Shown here: one piece after another, positions 1 through 9,234 of the stretch
Layout of the letters: the number at the start of each line of letters is the position of its first letter
How positions within the stretch are numbered: the stretch's first letter is position 1
NCBI GenBank assembly: GCA_951812285.1
Contig: OX638292.1
Location: 907,008 to 971,007, forward strand
Direction of reading: 5' to 3'
Length of the DNA stretch: 64,000 nt
From: an uncultured Dehalococcoidia bacterium
GTDB lineage: Bacteria > Chloroflexota > Dehalococcoidia > Lucifugimonadales > UBA1127
Position numbers and translations under genes: made by a program
Notes under the pieces: generated by a model
What the model saw: the letters and a program-made list of their open reading frames with translations, nothing else
What the model was told of the DNA's origin: nothing
Databases searched by the model: none

Positions 1-3000
1 TTCTACTCCTTCGGGGAGGGGGCATCCCACGCCCACGAGCTCCTGGCGCAGGCCCGCGAGTACGGCTACCCGGCCCTCGCGCTGACCGACGCCAACCTCT
101 GCGGCGCGCTGGAGTTCGCGCGGCTGGCCCGCAGCCTCGGCGTGCAGCCCGTCACCGGCGGCGAGCTCACCCTGCGCGACGGCTCGCGCATCGTGCTGCT
201 GGCCGCGACCCGGCAGGGCTACGCCAACCTCTCGCGCCTCTTCACCCTCGCCAACGCCGTCGACCGCCGCGAGCCGCGCCTCGACCCCGCCTGCCTCGCC
301 GACCACGCCGAGGGGCTCGTCCTCCTCACCGGCGGCCGCGGCGGCCCCCTCGACGCCCTGCTCGCGCAGGGCCGCCACGCCGAGGCCCGCGGCCTCCTCC
401 ACGACTGCCTTGAGTGGTTCGGCCCCGGCGCCGTCTACGTCGAGCTCCAGCAGAACTTCCTGCAGGGCGACACCCGCCGCTGCCGTGAGCTCGCCGGCCT
501 CGCCGCCGCCGTGGACGCACCCGTCGTCGCCACCAACGACGTCCACTACCACGCGCCCGAGCGCTACCGGCTGCAGCACGCCCTCGTCGCCGCCAGGCGC
601 AACACCACCATCGACCGCGCGCTGCCCTTCATCCGCCCCAACCACCACCTGCACCTGAAGACGTCGTCGCAGATGCAGCGCCTCTTCCGCGAGCGCCCGG
701 ACGCCCTCGCGAACACCCTCTGCATCGCCGAGCGGTGCGCATTCGACCTCAGCGCCGACCTTGGCTACACGCTGCCCGCGCCCCAGTTCCCGGAGGGCTA
801 CTCCGCCGAGAGCTTCCTGCGCCGCCTCTGCCTGGAGGCCGCCGAGCGCCGCTTCGGGGCCGTTACTCCCCGCGTCCGCGAGCGGCTGGAGGAGGAGTTT
901 CGCCTCATCAACCGGCACGGCCTCGCCGGCTTCCTGCTCCTCTACCGGGAGATCGTCCTCCTGGCCCAGCGGATCATGGAGGAGAAGGGCCTGGTCCACC
1001 CGGAGACCCCGCTGGAGGAGCGCCCGCCCGGCCGCGGCCGCGGCTCATCCGTCGCCCTGCTGGTGGGCTACCTCATCGGCATCAGCCACGTCGATCCCCT
1101 GCGCTGGGACCTGACGCTGGAGCGCTTCATCTCAGAGGACATGAGCATGCTCCCGGACATTGACCTCGACTTCCCCCGCGCCCTCCGCGACGACCTCATC
1201 GGCCGCGTGCACCGCCACTTCGGACCCGAGTACGCCGTGCTCGCGGGCGCCGTCGCCACGTACTCGGTCAAGGGCATCGTGCAGGATCTCGGCAAGGCGC
1301 TCGGGCTCCCGCGCGAGGACCTGAGGCTCCTCTCGAAGCAGCTCTACTCGCAGGACGCCGAGGACCTCCGCGCCGAGATGCTCGAGATGCCCGCCTTCCG
1401 CGACCGCGTCGACGCCCCCGGCTGGCGTGAGTTCGTCGAGCTGGCGCCGCAGCTCATGGACGCACCGCGCAGCCTCGGCCAGCACGTCGGCGGCATGATC
1501 CTCAGCGACGCCCCCATCCCGGAGATGGTGCCCATCCGCGCCGGCGCCATGGACGGCCGCTACATCATGGACTGGAACAAGGACAGCGTCGCGGACGCCA
1601 ACTTCGCCAAGATCGACATCCTCTCCCTGCCCGTGCTCGACCAGATCGAGGAGGCGCTCGACATGATCGATGCACGCGAGGGCGCCCGCCCCGACATCAG
1701 CAAGCTCGACCCGCAGGACGCCGCCGTCTACGACATGATCAATGCCGGCAACTCCCGGGGCGTCTTCCTGCTGCAGTCCCCCGCGCAGCTCAAGATGGGC
1801 CAGCGCCTCAAGTCGCGAAACCTCCTCGACCTCGCCTACCAGGTCGCTCTCATCCGCCCGGGCGTCGGCGTGCAGGGCAGCGCCGTCAGCCAGTTCGTCG
1901 AGCGCTATCGCCACGGCGTGCCCTGGGACTATGACCACCCCCTCGAGCGGCGCGCCCTGGAGCGCGGCTACGGCATCATCGTCTGGCAGGAGCAGGTCGT
2001 GCAGCTCGTCGTCGATGTCGCCGGCATGACCGCCGCGGAGGCGGACGAGCTCCGCCGCGCCTTCGCCCGCCCCAACAACGCCCACCTCATCGCCATGCAC
2101 TGGGAGCGGTTCCGGGAGGGAGCGCGGCGCAACGGCGTGCCGGAGGAGGCCGCCCGAAAAATCTTCGCCAAGATCAACGGCCACTACATGTTCCCGGAGT
2201 CCCACTCCCACGCCTTCGCCGTCACCGCGTTCCAGGCGGCGTGGCTCAAGCGCTATCACCCCGTCGAGTTCTTTGCCGCGCTGCTGAATAACCAGCCCAT
2301 GGGCTTCTACCCGCTGGAGACGCTGAAGGAGGACGCCCGACGCTTCGGCGTGCCCGTGCTCAACCCGTGCGTCAACCGCAGCCAGGCGCGCTGCACCCCT
2401 GCGAACGGCTCCGTGCTGGCAGGGCTGCAGTTCATCAAGGACGTCGGCGAGGAGTCGGCGAAGGCCATCGTCCGCGAGCGCGATCTGCACGGGCCGTACA
2501 CCGACGCGGGCGACCTCGTCCGCCGCACGGGCCTGAAGCCGCAGGCCGCGCTGTCCCTCACGATGGCCGGCGCCTTCGACGCCGTGACCCCCAACCGGCG
2601 ACGCGCCCTCTGGGACGCCGGCCTCTCCATCCGTCCGACCCGCGGCGGCCAGCGCGCCTTCCCCATGCCCGACGACGGCAACGCGCCCCCGCTCGCCGAC
2701 TTCTCTGACGAGGAGAAGATGATGGGCGAGTACCGCGCGATGGGCATGTACCCGCGCGGCCACGTCATGCAGTTCGTGCGCCCCAGCCTGCCGCGCCACG
2801 TGCTCCCGACGGCCGAGGTCGAGTGGGCCGCTGACGACGCGCCCGTGCAGGTGGCCGGGTGGCCCGTCGCCCGCCAGCACCCCCGCGGCAAGTCCGGCAC
2901 CGTCTTCGTCACCGTCGAGGACGAGACCGGCGACGTCCAGCTCATCGTCTGGCCCCACGTCTTCGCCAAGTACCGCCGAGAGATCGCCGGCAACCTCATC

Positions 3001-3111
3001 CTCGCCCACGGCACCGTCTCCCGCCACGACGGCACCACCAACATCATGGTCACCCGCGTAGACCCCATCCGCACCCGAGCCCCCCTCCCCACCTCCCACA
3101 ACTGGCGCTAG
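1..3111 (+). CDS. dnaE2: Error-prone DNA polymerase DnaE2 (5' end cut off by window edge)
   Basis: The reading frame is open from base 1, so the gene starts left of the window; 1036 codons are visible before TAG. It is a C-family polymerase used in damage-tolerant (translesion) synthesis. From the visible start there is a PHP domain (first ~200 residues), then the palm with PDIDLDF near residues 385-391 (two metal-binding Asp) and a third catalytic Asp in KIDILSL near 539. A helix-hairpin-helix region lies near 820-860 and an OB fold near 940-1010. The phrase NNQPMGFY and the short C-terminus favour DnaE2 over replicative DnaE1. No imuA/imuB partner can be seen because they would lie to the left. 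Confidence 0.9.
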   Translation, partial: FYSFGEGASHAHELLAQAREYGYPALALTDANLCGALEFARLARSLGVQPVTGGELTLRDGSRIVLLAATRQGYANLSRLFTLANAVDRREPRLDPACLADHAEGLVLLTGGRGGPLDALLAQGRHAEARGLLHDCLEWFGPGAVYVELQQNFLQGDTRRCRELAGLAAAVDAPVVATNDVHYHAPERYRLQHALVAARRNTTIDRALPFIRPNHHLHLKTSSQMQRLFRERPDALANTLCIAERCAFDLSADLGYTLPAPQFPEGYSAESFLRRLCLEAAERRFGAVTPRVRERLEEEFRLINRHGLAGFLLLYREIVLLAQRIMEEKGLVHPETPLEERPPGRGRGSSVALLVGYLIGISHVDPLRWDLTLERFISEDMSMLPDIDLDFPRALRDDLIGRVHRHFGPEYAVLAGAVATYSVKGIVQDLGKALGLPREDLRLLSKQLYSQDAEDLRAEMLEMPAFRDRVDAPGWREFVELAPQLMDAPRSLGQHVGGMILSDAPIPEMVPIRAGAMDGRYIMDWNKDSVADANFAKIDILSLPVLDQIEEALDMIDAREGARPDISKLDPQDAAVYDMINAGNSRGVFLLQSPAQLKMGQRLKSRNLLDLAYQVALIRPGVGVQGSAVSQFVERYRHGVPWDYDHPLERRALERGYGIIVWQEQVVQLVVDVAGMTAAEADELRRAFARPNNAHLIAMHWERFREGARRNGVPEEAARKIFAKINGHYMFPESHSHAFAVTAFQAAWLKRYHPVEFFAALLNNQPMGFYPLETLKEDARRFGVPVLNPCVNRSQARCTPANGSVLAGLQFIKDVGEESAKAIVRERDLHGPYTDAGDLVRRTGLKPQAALSLTMAGAFDAVTPNRRRALWDAGLSIRPTRGGQRAFPMPDDGNAPPLADFSDEEKMMGEYRAMGMYPRGHVMQFVRPSLPRHVLPTAEVEWAADDAPVQVAGWPVARQHPRGKSGTVFVTVEDETGDVQLIVWPHVFAKYRREIAGNLILAHGTVSRHDGTTNIMVTRVDPIRTRAPLPTSHNWR

Positions 3112-4287
3112 CCCCCCGTCGTTCCCGTGAAGCTTGCCCCGTACCCCGATACGGGGACGGGAACCCAGGGCACGGGCGGACGCGTGGGGCCGTCCCCACT
3201 CCACGCGCCCCCACCGCCGACCGCGCCTCCCAACCGTCGTTCCCACCCACCCGTCGTTCCCGTGAAAACGGGAACCCAGGGCAGGGGTGTAGCGGGGCGG
3301 CGTCCCCCCTCCACGCGCCCCCACCCCCGACCGCGCCTCCCAACCGTCGTTCCCACCCCCCCGTCGTTCCCGCGAAAGCGGGAACCCAGGGCAGGGGTGT
3401 AGCGGGGCGGCGTCCCCCCACCCTGACACGCACCCCCCGCGCGAAAGCCGCAGCCCCCGTTACCCTATCCCCATGCAAGCGCTCACCGCCACCCCCACCC
3501 TCGTTCCCACCCACCGTCGTTCCCGCGAAAGCGGGAACCCAGGGCAGGGGTGTAGCGGGGTGGCGTCCCACCTATGACACGGGCCCCTCGCGCAAACACC
3601 CCAGCCTCCGTTACCCTCCTCCCATGACATGCATACCCATCCACCACCAGAACGGCGTGCCACGACTATGTGAGAGGGTGCCCCTTTTGCAAAAAATTCC
3701 GACTCATAGCTGTTTTGCGACACCTTCCCTTCAAAACGAAGGGCAAACAACCTCCCCGTCAGCTACGGACATAACGCAACGAATGTCAAAACAATGGAAT
3801 GGAGAGGGGCCGATGCGGCAGCCAACCCCACAACCAACCTCCGTCGCAATCCCCCAACCCCTCCGCCTCTATCCCGGCGGAGGCCGGGATCCAGCGGAGG
3901 AGCGCCCCCGCATGGACCACCCCATCACCCCCAACCCTGCCACAACCACGTTGCCCGAAAGCCCAACCCACGGCTACCCTCACCTCATGGAACACATCGA
4001 GGGACGCAACCACACCAACCGGCGCCTCAGCATTACCAGGAACATCGTTGCCTGCATATTCGCGCACAGCTACGAAGAGTACAGAATCAGGCGGTTGCCC
4101 CCCATGAAAAAAATTTTCGGCTTGTAGCCAAGATGTGCCGCATCCGCTACAAGCCTGACAACAAAATAACCTCCCCCGCCACTAGGGATGTAAATGAATA
4201 AATTGGTGAGTGTCGCACCCCCGGCGCCCGTGACATCACCCGTCCAGCCGTAGGAAAATACGCACACCCAAGGGAAGGAGCGCGACC
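3112..4287. repeat. 1.2-kb intergenic cluster of hairpin repeats, no gene seen
   Basis: No convincing coding region lies between dnaE2 and yedK. The first half holds several copies of a hairpin of the form GTTCCCGCGAAAGCGGGAAC followed by CCAGGGCAGGGGTGTAGCGG. Copies are at 3256-3275, 3366-3385 and 3519-3538, plus a variant at 3121-3164 whose loop carries an extra inner hairpin. A different palindrome, ATCCCGGCGGAGGCCGGGAT, lies at 3871-3890. The second half (3640-4270) is more AT-rich, with a weak CCCTTC/GAAGGG hairpin at 3727-3743. The copies look like dispersed REP- or dRS3-like elements. Confidence 0.75.
3199..3418. repeat. Tandem direct duplication of a 110-bp unit
   Basis: Bases 3199-3308 and 3309-3418 are near-identical 110-bp units arranged head to tail, each ending in one hairpin copy and the GGCGTCCCCC tail. 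They differ at a few positions, for example GTGAAAAC against GCGAAAGC in the hairpin loop. These changes keep the stem paired, so the hairpin appears to be maintained. Confidence 0.8.
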
Positions 4288-4959
4288 ATGTGCGGACGCT
4301 ACAGCCTAGTCGCGGGGGCGGACCAGCTTGCCCTCCGCTTTGACTTCGACGCGGGCGGCCTCGACCTCGCGCCCAACTTCAACGTCGCGCCCACCCAGTC
4401 GGTGCTCACCGTCCGCGCCGCCGAGGGCCCCCACCGCGAGGCCGCCCTCATGCGCTGGGGCCTCATCCCCTCGTGGGCCAAGGACAAGTCCATCGGCTAC
4501 CGCATGATCAACGCCCGCGCAGAGACCGTCGCCGAGCGCCCCAGCTACCGCACCGCCCTCCAGCGCCGCCGCTGCCTCGTCATTGCCGACGGCTTCTACG
4601 AGTGGCAGCGCGAGGGCAAGGCGCGCCGTCCCATGCGCATCACCCTCCGCTCCGGCGAGCCCTTCGCCTTCGCCGGCCTCTGGGAGACCTGGCGCGACCC
4701 CGAGGGCGAGCGCATCCAGTCCTGCACCATCATCACCACCGCGCCCAACGGCCTCGTCAGCTCGATCCACGACCGCATGCCCGTCATCCTCCCGCCGGAC
4801 CTGGAGGACCTCTGGCTGGACCCGGAAGTGAAGGACTCCGCCATCCTCGCGGACATCCTCGCCCCCTACCCGGCGGAGCACATGCAGGCCTACGAGGTCT
4901 CCGCCCTGGTGAACTCCGTCAAGAACAACACCCCGGACGTCATCCGCCGCGTGGAGTAG
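4288..4959 (+). CDS. yedK: SRAP/YedK family abasic-site DNA-protein crosslinker
   Basis: The protein has 223 residues, the usual length for the family that includes HMCES. The family covalently caps abasic sites in single-stranded DNA through Cys2. Here the start is MCGRYSL, so Cys2 is present once the initiator Met is removed. Other conserved segments are PNFNVAPTQ, MRWGLIPSWAKD, NARAET, DGFYEWQ and the late SIHDRMPVIL segment, whose His belongs to the active site. AAGGGAAGGAG lies just before the ATG. Its place near dnaE2 fits a DNA-damage tolerance neighbourhood, although 1.2 kb of repeats separates them. Confidence 0.93.
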   Translation: MCGRYSLVAGADQLALRFDFDAGGLDLAPNFNVAPTQSVLTVRAAEGPHREAALMRWGLIPSWAKDKSIGYRMINARAETVAERPSYRTALQRRRCLVIADGFYEWQREGKARRPMRITLRSGEPFAFAGLWETWRDPEGERIQSCTIITTAPNGLVSSIHDRMPVILPPDLEDLWLDPEVKDSAILADILAPYPAEHMQAYEVSALVNSVKNNTPDVIRRVE

Positions 4960-5007
4960 TGCGGTAAGTCTGTACATAACCAGCAAATGCGATTGAGGAA
5001 GGCCACC

Positions 5008-5337
5008 ATGCCCTACAACCAGGACCTCGCCAACCGCGTCCTTGGAATGCTCTGGCCCGAGCCCACGCTCGAGCAGAAGCGCATGTTCGGCGGGATGGCG
5101 TTCATGCTGCAGGGCAACCTCGCGTGCTGCGTCCTCAACGACGACCTCATCGTCCGCGTGCCCAGGGACGAGTACGCCGCCACGCTGGATATTCCCCACG
5201 TCCGCGAGATGGACTACTCCGGCCGCCCCATGCGCGGCTGGGTCCTCGTCGGCTCCGACGCCACGGACGCCGACGAGCACCTCGCCGAGTGGGTGCGCTA
5301 CGGCGCGACGACGGCCCTCGCGCTGCCGCCCAAGTAA
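5008..5337 (+). CDS. TfoX N-terminal domain protein
   Basis: The protein has 109 residues from ATG 5008, which has GAGGAAGG just upstream; an in-frame ATG at 4987 has no such site. The pattern KRMFGGMAFMLQGNLACCVLNDDLIVRV followed by a Trp-Val-Arg tail is that of the TfoX_N domain. The domain occurs alone in many bacteria, unlike full-length TfoX/Sxy competence regulators, which also have a C-terminal domain. Function is unknown here. It starts 48 bases after the yedK stop, so the two could be co-transcribed. Confidence 0.8.
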   Translation: MPYNQDLANRVLGMLWPEPTLEQKRMFGGMAFMLQGNLACCVLNDDLIVRVPRDEYAATLDIPHVREMDYSGRPMRGWVLVGSDATDADEHLAEWVRYGATTALALPPK

Positions 5338-5410
5338 CGCAATACGGCCCGACTGACATTGGCACGTTGCGCGAGGCTGTTGTGACCGACTAGCGTGGAC
5401 TATGAAGACA

Positions 5411-5965
5411 TCAAGCCGTCGCCGGCGGCGACCCCGGCTCGCCCTTGAACTGCAGCGGCAGCCCGGCGGCCATGAAGTAGACCTCGTCCGCCTGCGATGC
5501 AAAGAGCTGGTTCACGCGCCCGAGCGCGTCCTCGTAGGCGCGCCCCAGCTCCGTCGGCGGAATGACGCCGAGGCCCACCTCGTTGCTGACGACGATCCAC
5601 GCCGCCGCGCTGCGACGCTGCAACGCCAGCAGTTCCTCGGCGCCAGAGGCGATGACCTCCGCTGCGGCCGGGTCGGGCGTCCGCAGCAGCAGGTTGCTGA
5701 CCCAGATCGTCAGGCAGTCCAGCAATACGGTGTCGTAGCCGTCCACCACCGGCGCGAGCGCACTCACGAGGTTGACCGGCTCCTCCAGTGTCGTCCACTC
5801 CGGCGGGCGGCTCGCCTGGTGCGCTGCGATGCGAGCGGCCATCTCGGCGTCCCCGGCCTCCGCCGTTGCGACGAAGAGCACGCGTCGTCCGCTGGACGCG
5901 AGCCGCTGCGCGAAGGCGCTCTTGCCCGCCCGCACGCCGCCGAGCACCAGTGTCAGGCTACTCAC
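5411..5965 (-). CDS. cobU: Adenosylcobinamide kinase / adenosylcobinamide-phosphate guanylyltransferase
   Basis: The 184-residue bifunctional enzyme phosphorylates adenosylcobinamide and transfers GMP to it, making adenosyl-GDP-cobinamide. The N-terminal P-loop GGVRAGKSAFA, the segment RIAAHQASRPPEW (the His is the GMP attachment site in the family), DCLTIWVSNLL and NEVGLGVIP are all present. The start is GTG, overlapping the cobC stop by four bases (GTGA), which implies translational coupling. It is the last gene of the cobT-cobS-cobC-cobU operon. Confidence 0.95.
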   Translation of the reverse strand: MSSLTLVLGGVRAGKSAFAQRLASSGRRVLFVATAEAGDAEMAARIAAHQASRPPEWTTLEEPVNLVSALAPVVDGYDTVLLDCLTIWVSNLLLRTPDPAAAEVIASGAEELLALQRRSAAAWIVVSNEVGLGVIPPTELGRAYEDALGRVNQLFASQADEVYFMAAGLPLQFKGEPGSPPATA

Positions 5966-6594
5966 GGGATCGTCCTCGACTGGGTGTCCACGAGGTGGCT
6001 GGTGTCATTCCAGAGCTCCAGCACGCAAGCGTCCGGCTGCACGGTCACGACGGAGAGGCTGCCATGAGAGAGCCGCAGCCGCCAGAAGTGCTCGGCGTCC
6101 AGCCCCAGCAGGCACACCGCAACGGCCCGGATGGAGCCGCCATGCGCCACTATAGTGACGTCGTCGGCCGGGTGCCGCTTGCGGGCGGCGTCGGCGAAGC
6201 GCCTGGTGCGCTCCAGCAGTTCGATGGTGGTCTCGCCGCCGGGGGCGGCGTAGTCGGTGTTCCGGCCGGTGATGCGGATGGCGTACACCTCCGGGTCATT
6301 GGCTTTGGCCTGCTCCATCGTCAGACCCTCCCACTCGCCGTAGGAGAACTCGCGGAGGAGGGCGTCGGGGCGCACGTCGGCAGCAGAACCCGCCGCAATC
6401 GCCTGCGCCGTAGCGAGGGCGTGGGCCAGGTCGCTGCTGTACACCGGCCCGGCGACCTGCCCGTCGAGTCGCTCGGCGAGCTGTCGCGCCTGCGCTCTGC
6501 CGCGCTCCGTGAGCGGGATGTGCCGGTGTCCCTGGATGCGGCCCTCCAGGTTCCACACCGTCTCGCCGTGCCGCACCAGCCGCCATGTGGCCAA
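5962..6594 (-). CDS. cobC: Histidine phosphatase, probable alpha-ribazole phosphatase
   Basis: The 210-residue protein belongs to the phosphoglycerate-mutase-like branch. LVRHGETVWN near the N-terminus supplies the phospho-accepting His, and IVAHGGSIRAV the second catalytic His. Sequence alone cannot separate alpha-ribazole phosphatase from other members. Lying between cobS and cobU makes removal of the 5'-phosphate from alpha-ribazole phosphate (or adenosylcobalamin phosphate) the best guess. It starts 33 bases after the cobS stop. Confidence 0.85.
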   Translation of the reverse strand: MATWRLVRHGETVWNLEGRIQGHRHIPLTERGRAQARQLAERLDGQVAGPVYSSDLAHALATAQAIAAGSAADVRPDALLREFSYGEWEGLTMEQAKANDPEVYAIRITGRNTDYAAPGGETTIELLERTRRFADAARKRHPADDVTIVAHGGSIRAVAVCLLGLDAEHFWRLRLSHGSLSVVTVQPDACVLELWNDTSHLVDTQSRTIP

Positions 6595-6627
6595 GCCCGC
6601 CTCCTTGGTGGTGGGTCCGCGTCCACT

Positions 6628-7392
6628 CTAGACCCAGAGAGGAGCAAAGAACAGCGTCGGCCAGAAGTACACTGCCAGGATGCCCATGAGCAGCGCGGCG
6701 ACTTCCGCCAGCTCGTTGACCGCGCCGTACGTGTCGCCCGTCATGCCGCCCAGCATCCTCGACATCCACCAGCCCAGCGCCAGCGACACGACGACCACCG
6801 CCCCCGCCAGCGCGAGCCCGCCGCTCCCGAGCAACACCCACCCCGCGAAGAGCGCAATGGCAAGCCCGACAACGACCTGCCACCACCCCTTGCCTTCGAG
6901 GAAGGCGGTACCCAACCCTTCGGCGCGGGCATAGGGGAAGGCGGCCATCGTGGCCAGCATCCCCAGCCGCGACAGGCACGGGAACAGCACGAGCAGCTCC
7001 CATCGCACGTCCAGCGGCAGGCTGACCAGCAGCGACCACTTGAGCAGCAGCAGCGCGACGCCCCCAGCAACGGCGAAGGCGCCGACGTGGGTGTCCCGCA
7101 GGATGCGCAGCCGGTCCTCCCGCGAGTGCCCGCCAAACAGGCCGTCGCAGGCGTCGAGGAACCCTTCGGTGTGGATGGCCCGCGTGAGCACGAGCAGCAC
7201 CGCCACCAGGATCGCGTCGACGACCAGCGGCGGCACCGCGGTGTCCATCAGCCAGTCGAGGCCTGCCAGCACGCCGCCGAGGGCCAGCCCAACCAGCGGG
7301 AAGAACGCTCGCGACGGCCCCATAGCCTGCTCCCGTCCGCCGCCGACGGGCAGTATGGTCAGAAAGCCGAAAGACTGTAGCAGGCTCCTCAT
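6628..7392 (-). CDS. cobS: Adenosylcobinamide-GDP ribazoletransferase (cobalamin synthase)
   Basis: The 254-residue integral membrane protein joins adenosyl-GDP-cobinamide to alpha-ribazole (phosphate). The N-terminus SFGFLTILPV, the acidic signature EGFLDACDGLFGG (metal-binding site) and the following RILRDTHVGAFAV are family hallmarks. Several hydrophobic helices fill the C-terminal half. Its ATG overlaps the cobT TGA by four bases (ATGA). Confidence 0.95.
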   Translation of the reverse strand: MRSLLQSFGFLTILPVGGGREQAMGPSRAFFPLVGLALGGVLAGLDWLMDTAVPPLVVDAILVAVLLVLTRAIHTEGFLDACDGLFGGHSREDRLRILRDTHVGAFAVAGGVALLLLKWSLLVSLPLDVRWELLVLFPCLSRLGMLATMAAFPYARAEGLGTAFLEGKGWWQVVVGLAIALFAGWVLLGSGGLALAGAVVVVSLALGWWMSRMLGGMTGDTYGAVNELAEVAALLMGILAVYFWPTLFFAPLWV

Positions 7393-8465
7393 GCTGCTCC
7401 TCCCGCCTCATCTGAGGGCCGGTCTGACACGCCGGCCTCCTCAAAGGTGGCCATGTCCGACAGCGTCGCCGCGGCGGCCTCCAGGAGGCCCATCGCGAGG
7501 GCCGCGCCCGTGCCCTCGCCGAGCCGCATTTCGAGCTCCAGCAGCGGTCGCAACCCCAGCGCCTCGAGCACTATGCGGTGGCCCGCCTCCGCCGAGAGGT
7601 GTCCAGCCACAAGGTAGTCCCGCACGTTCGGGCAAAGGTGGTGCGCGATGAGCGCTGCCGTGCCTGAGATGAAACCGTCAATGACCACGGCGCGCCGCGC
7701 GCACGCCCCGCCCAGCACGACGCCTGCCAGCACGCCAATCTCGAAGCCACCCACCTTTGCCAGCACGTCTAGCGGGTCACTGGCATCGGGCTGGTTGACC
7801 GCCAGCGCTCGCTCGACGACCGCCGCCTTGTCGGCGAGCTCGGCATCTGAGCGGCCAGTGCCGCGTCCCGTGGTCTCGCCCGGCGGCCGCCCCGTCAGCG
7901 CCGCCACGATCGCGCTCGACGACGTGGTGTTGCCGATGCCCATGTCGCCCGTGCCGATGGCGTCGGCCCCTCGCTCGGCCGCTTCCAGCGTCAGCTCGAT
8001 GCCCGCAGTGACGCACGCCTCGGCCTGCGACCGCGACATTGCTGGCCCCGCGGTGATGTCGGCCGTGCCACGGCCAATGCCGAGGACGCGCAGGTCAGGG
8101 TGTGCGGGCAGCGCCGTCGCGACCCCGGCGTCCACGATGATTAGGTCGATGCCCGCTTGGCGCGCCAGCACGCTGATTGCCGCACCTCCGGCAAGGAAGT
8201 TCAGCACCATCTGTGCCGTGACCTCCTGCGGATAGGCTGTCACGCCCTGATCCACGACGCCGTGGTCGGCGGCCGCCACGATGATGGCCTTTCCACGGAT
8301 GATGGGCCGGTCGGTGCTCTGGATGCCGGCGAGCCGGACAGACAAGTCCTCCAACCGGCCCAGGCTGCCCGGCGGCTTTGTCAACGCCGCTTGCCGAGCT
8401 TGGGCTGCGCCCATTGCCGTGGCGTCGGCGGGCGTGATGCCCGCGATGAGATCGCGTAGGTCCAT
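7389..8465 (-). CDS. cobT: Nicotinate-nucleotide--dimethylbenzimidazole phosphoribosyltransferase
   Basis: The enzyme makes alpha-ribazole phosphate from dimethylbenzimidazole and nicotinate mononucleotide. From ATG 8465 it has 358 residues, matching the usual ~355; GGAGGAT lies about 12 bases upstream. The frame is open to 8531, but the extra residues are not family-like. Conserved parts include KPPGSLGRLEDL at the N-terminus, VVAAADHGV, GDMGIGNTT and LRLGEGTGAAL-like MRLGEGTGAAL, which holds the catalytic Glu. It is the first gene of the operon. No cobalamin riboswitch was found upstream. Confidence 0.95.
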   Translation of the reverse strand: MDLRDLIAGITPADATAMGAAQARQAALTKPPGSLGRLEDLSVRLAGIQSTDRPIIRGKAIIVAAADHGVVDQGVTAYPQEVTAQMVLNFLAGGAAISVLARQAGIDLIIVDAGVATALPAHPDLRVLGIGRGTADITAGPAMSRSQAEACVTAGIELTLEAAERGADAIGTGDMGIGNTTSSSAIVAALTGRPPGETTGRGTGRSDAELADKAAVVERALAVNQPDASDPLDVLAKVGGFEIGVLAGVVLGGACARRAVVIDGFISGTAALIAHHLCPNVRDYLVAGHLSAEAGHRIVLEALGLRPLLELEMRLGEGTGAALAMGLLEAAAATLSDMATFEEAGVSDRPSDEAGGAA

Positions 8466-8610
8466 GGCGGTGGCTGGATCCTCCGACGCAGGATGGCCGG
8501 GATAGCTGGTTTGCCCAGTGTAGCCGCTCATGCGAGGGATGTCGTTACAGAGGGCGACCGCTTGCAGGTGGAGGCGATTGATAACCTAGTGGGGTACTGA
8601 CACGTGTAAA

Positions 8611-8639
8611 TTGCAGGGTGGGAGGCAGGTTGCTATACA
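8611..8639 (+). promoter_or_regulatory. Sigma-70-type promoter for the cache-domain gene
   Basis: TTGCAG (8611-8616), a 17-base spacer and TATACA (8634-8639) lie about 90 bases before the ATG at 8731. No other start is near on this strand. Confidence 0.5.
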
Positions 8640-8730
8640 ATGATGGAGAGCGGGGCGCCTAACGCGCCCAGAGCGCCAGAATAATCGCTGGAAGATTGCG
8701 CCCGTACTTGGGGCGCATTGGAGGAATCGG

Positions 8731-9222
8731 ATGTCGGAACGCTTGTCGCTGGGCATTGCGGGTGGCTCGGTCTTGATCGCAGTAGCGGCGCTCGTGGTTG
8801 CCTTCCTTGCGCTTACGAAGGAACCGCCCGCACTGCCACCGCCGACTGAGAGCGTGCCCAGCCTGTACACGAGGGCCCTCGTTGACGAAGCGATCCAACG
8901 CTATGAGCGCATTGGGCGCGAGGAGTCGGTCGAGTACTACAGTGACCCCGCCAATGTCGACGGCGAGTGGTACGTGTTCATCATCAATGAAGAGGGGCGG
9001 ACAATCGCTCATCACAACCCTATCTTCATTGATCGCGACCCCGAAGAGCGCGTGGATTCGACAGGGTATTACTATGGCGAACCTCTGCTTGCAGCAACCG
9101 AGGAAGGGGTCTGGGTCAACTACACGCTGCTGAACCCGTTGACCGGGGACGAGTCGAAGAAGCACACGTGGGCCAGGCAGCATGACGGACTGATATTCGG
9201 GTCCGGTTGGTACGAGCGATAG
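8731..9222 (+). CDS. Membrane-anchored single cache-domain protein
   Basis: The protein has 163 residues. One N-terminal membrane segment (about residues 8-29, GIAGGSVLIAVAALVVAFLA) is followed by a proline-rich linker and an extracytoplasmic domain. The pattern YTRALVDEAIQRYERIG, then WYVFIINEEGRTIAHHNP, GYYYGE, VWVNYTLLNPLTG, HTWARQHDGLIFGSGWYE is that of a PAS-like small-ligand-binding cache domain. There is no kinase or methyl-accepting output domain, so it would act through a partner or as a binding protein. The ligand is unknown. Confidence 0.75.
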   Translation: MSERLSLGIAGGSVLIAVAALVVAFLALTKEPPALPPPTESVPSLYTRALVDEAIQRYERIGREESVEYYSDPANVDGEWYVFIINEEGRTIAHHNPIFIDRDPEERVDSTGYYYGEPLLAATEEGVWVNYTLLNPLTGDESKKHTWARQHDGLIFGSGWYER

Positions 9223-9234
9223 CCGAGATCTTCG

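Noticed and set aside
1132..3429. Long minus-strand frame opposite dnaE2, and similar frames opposite the secretion genes (54084-56504, 59319-60233, 61799-62998)
   Set aside because: High GC creates long antisense frames; these lack family motifs, and the opposite strands hold clear conserved proteins.
3112..4287. CRISPR array behind dnaE2
   Set aside because: The repeats are palindromic, irregularly spaced, include a tandem duplication, and have no unique spacers of constant length.
5962..7444. 382-codon frame across cobC and cobS
   Set aside because: It overlaps two well-supported cob genes in another frame and has an arginine/alanine-rich, non-protein-like composition.
8466..8730. Cobalamin riboswitch upstream of cobT
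   Set aside because: No B12-box-like or other conserved riboswitch sequence could be found on the minus strand upstream of cobT.
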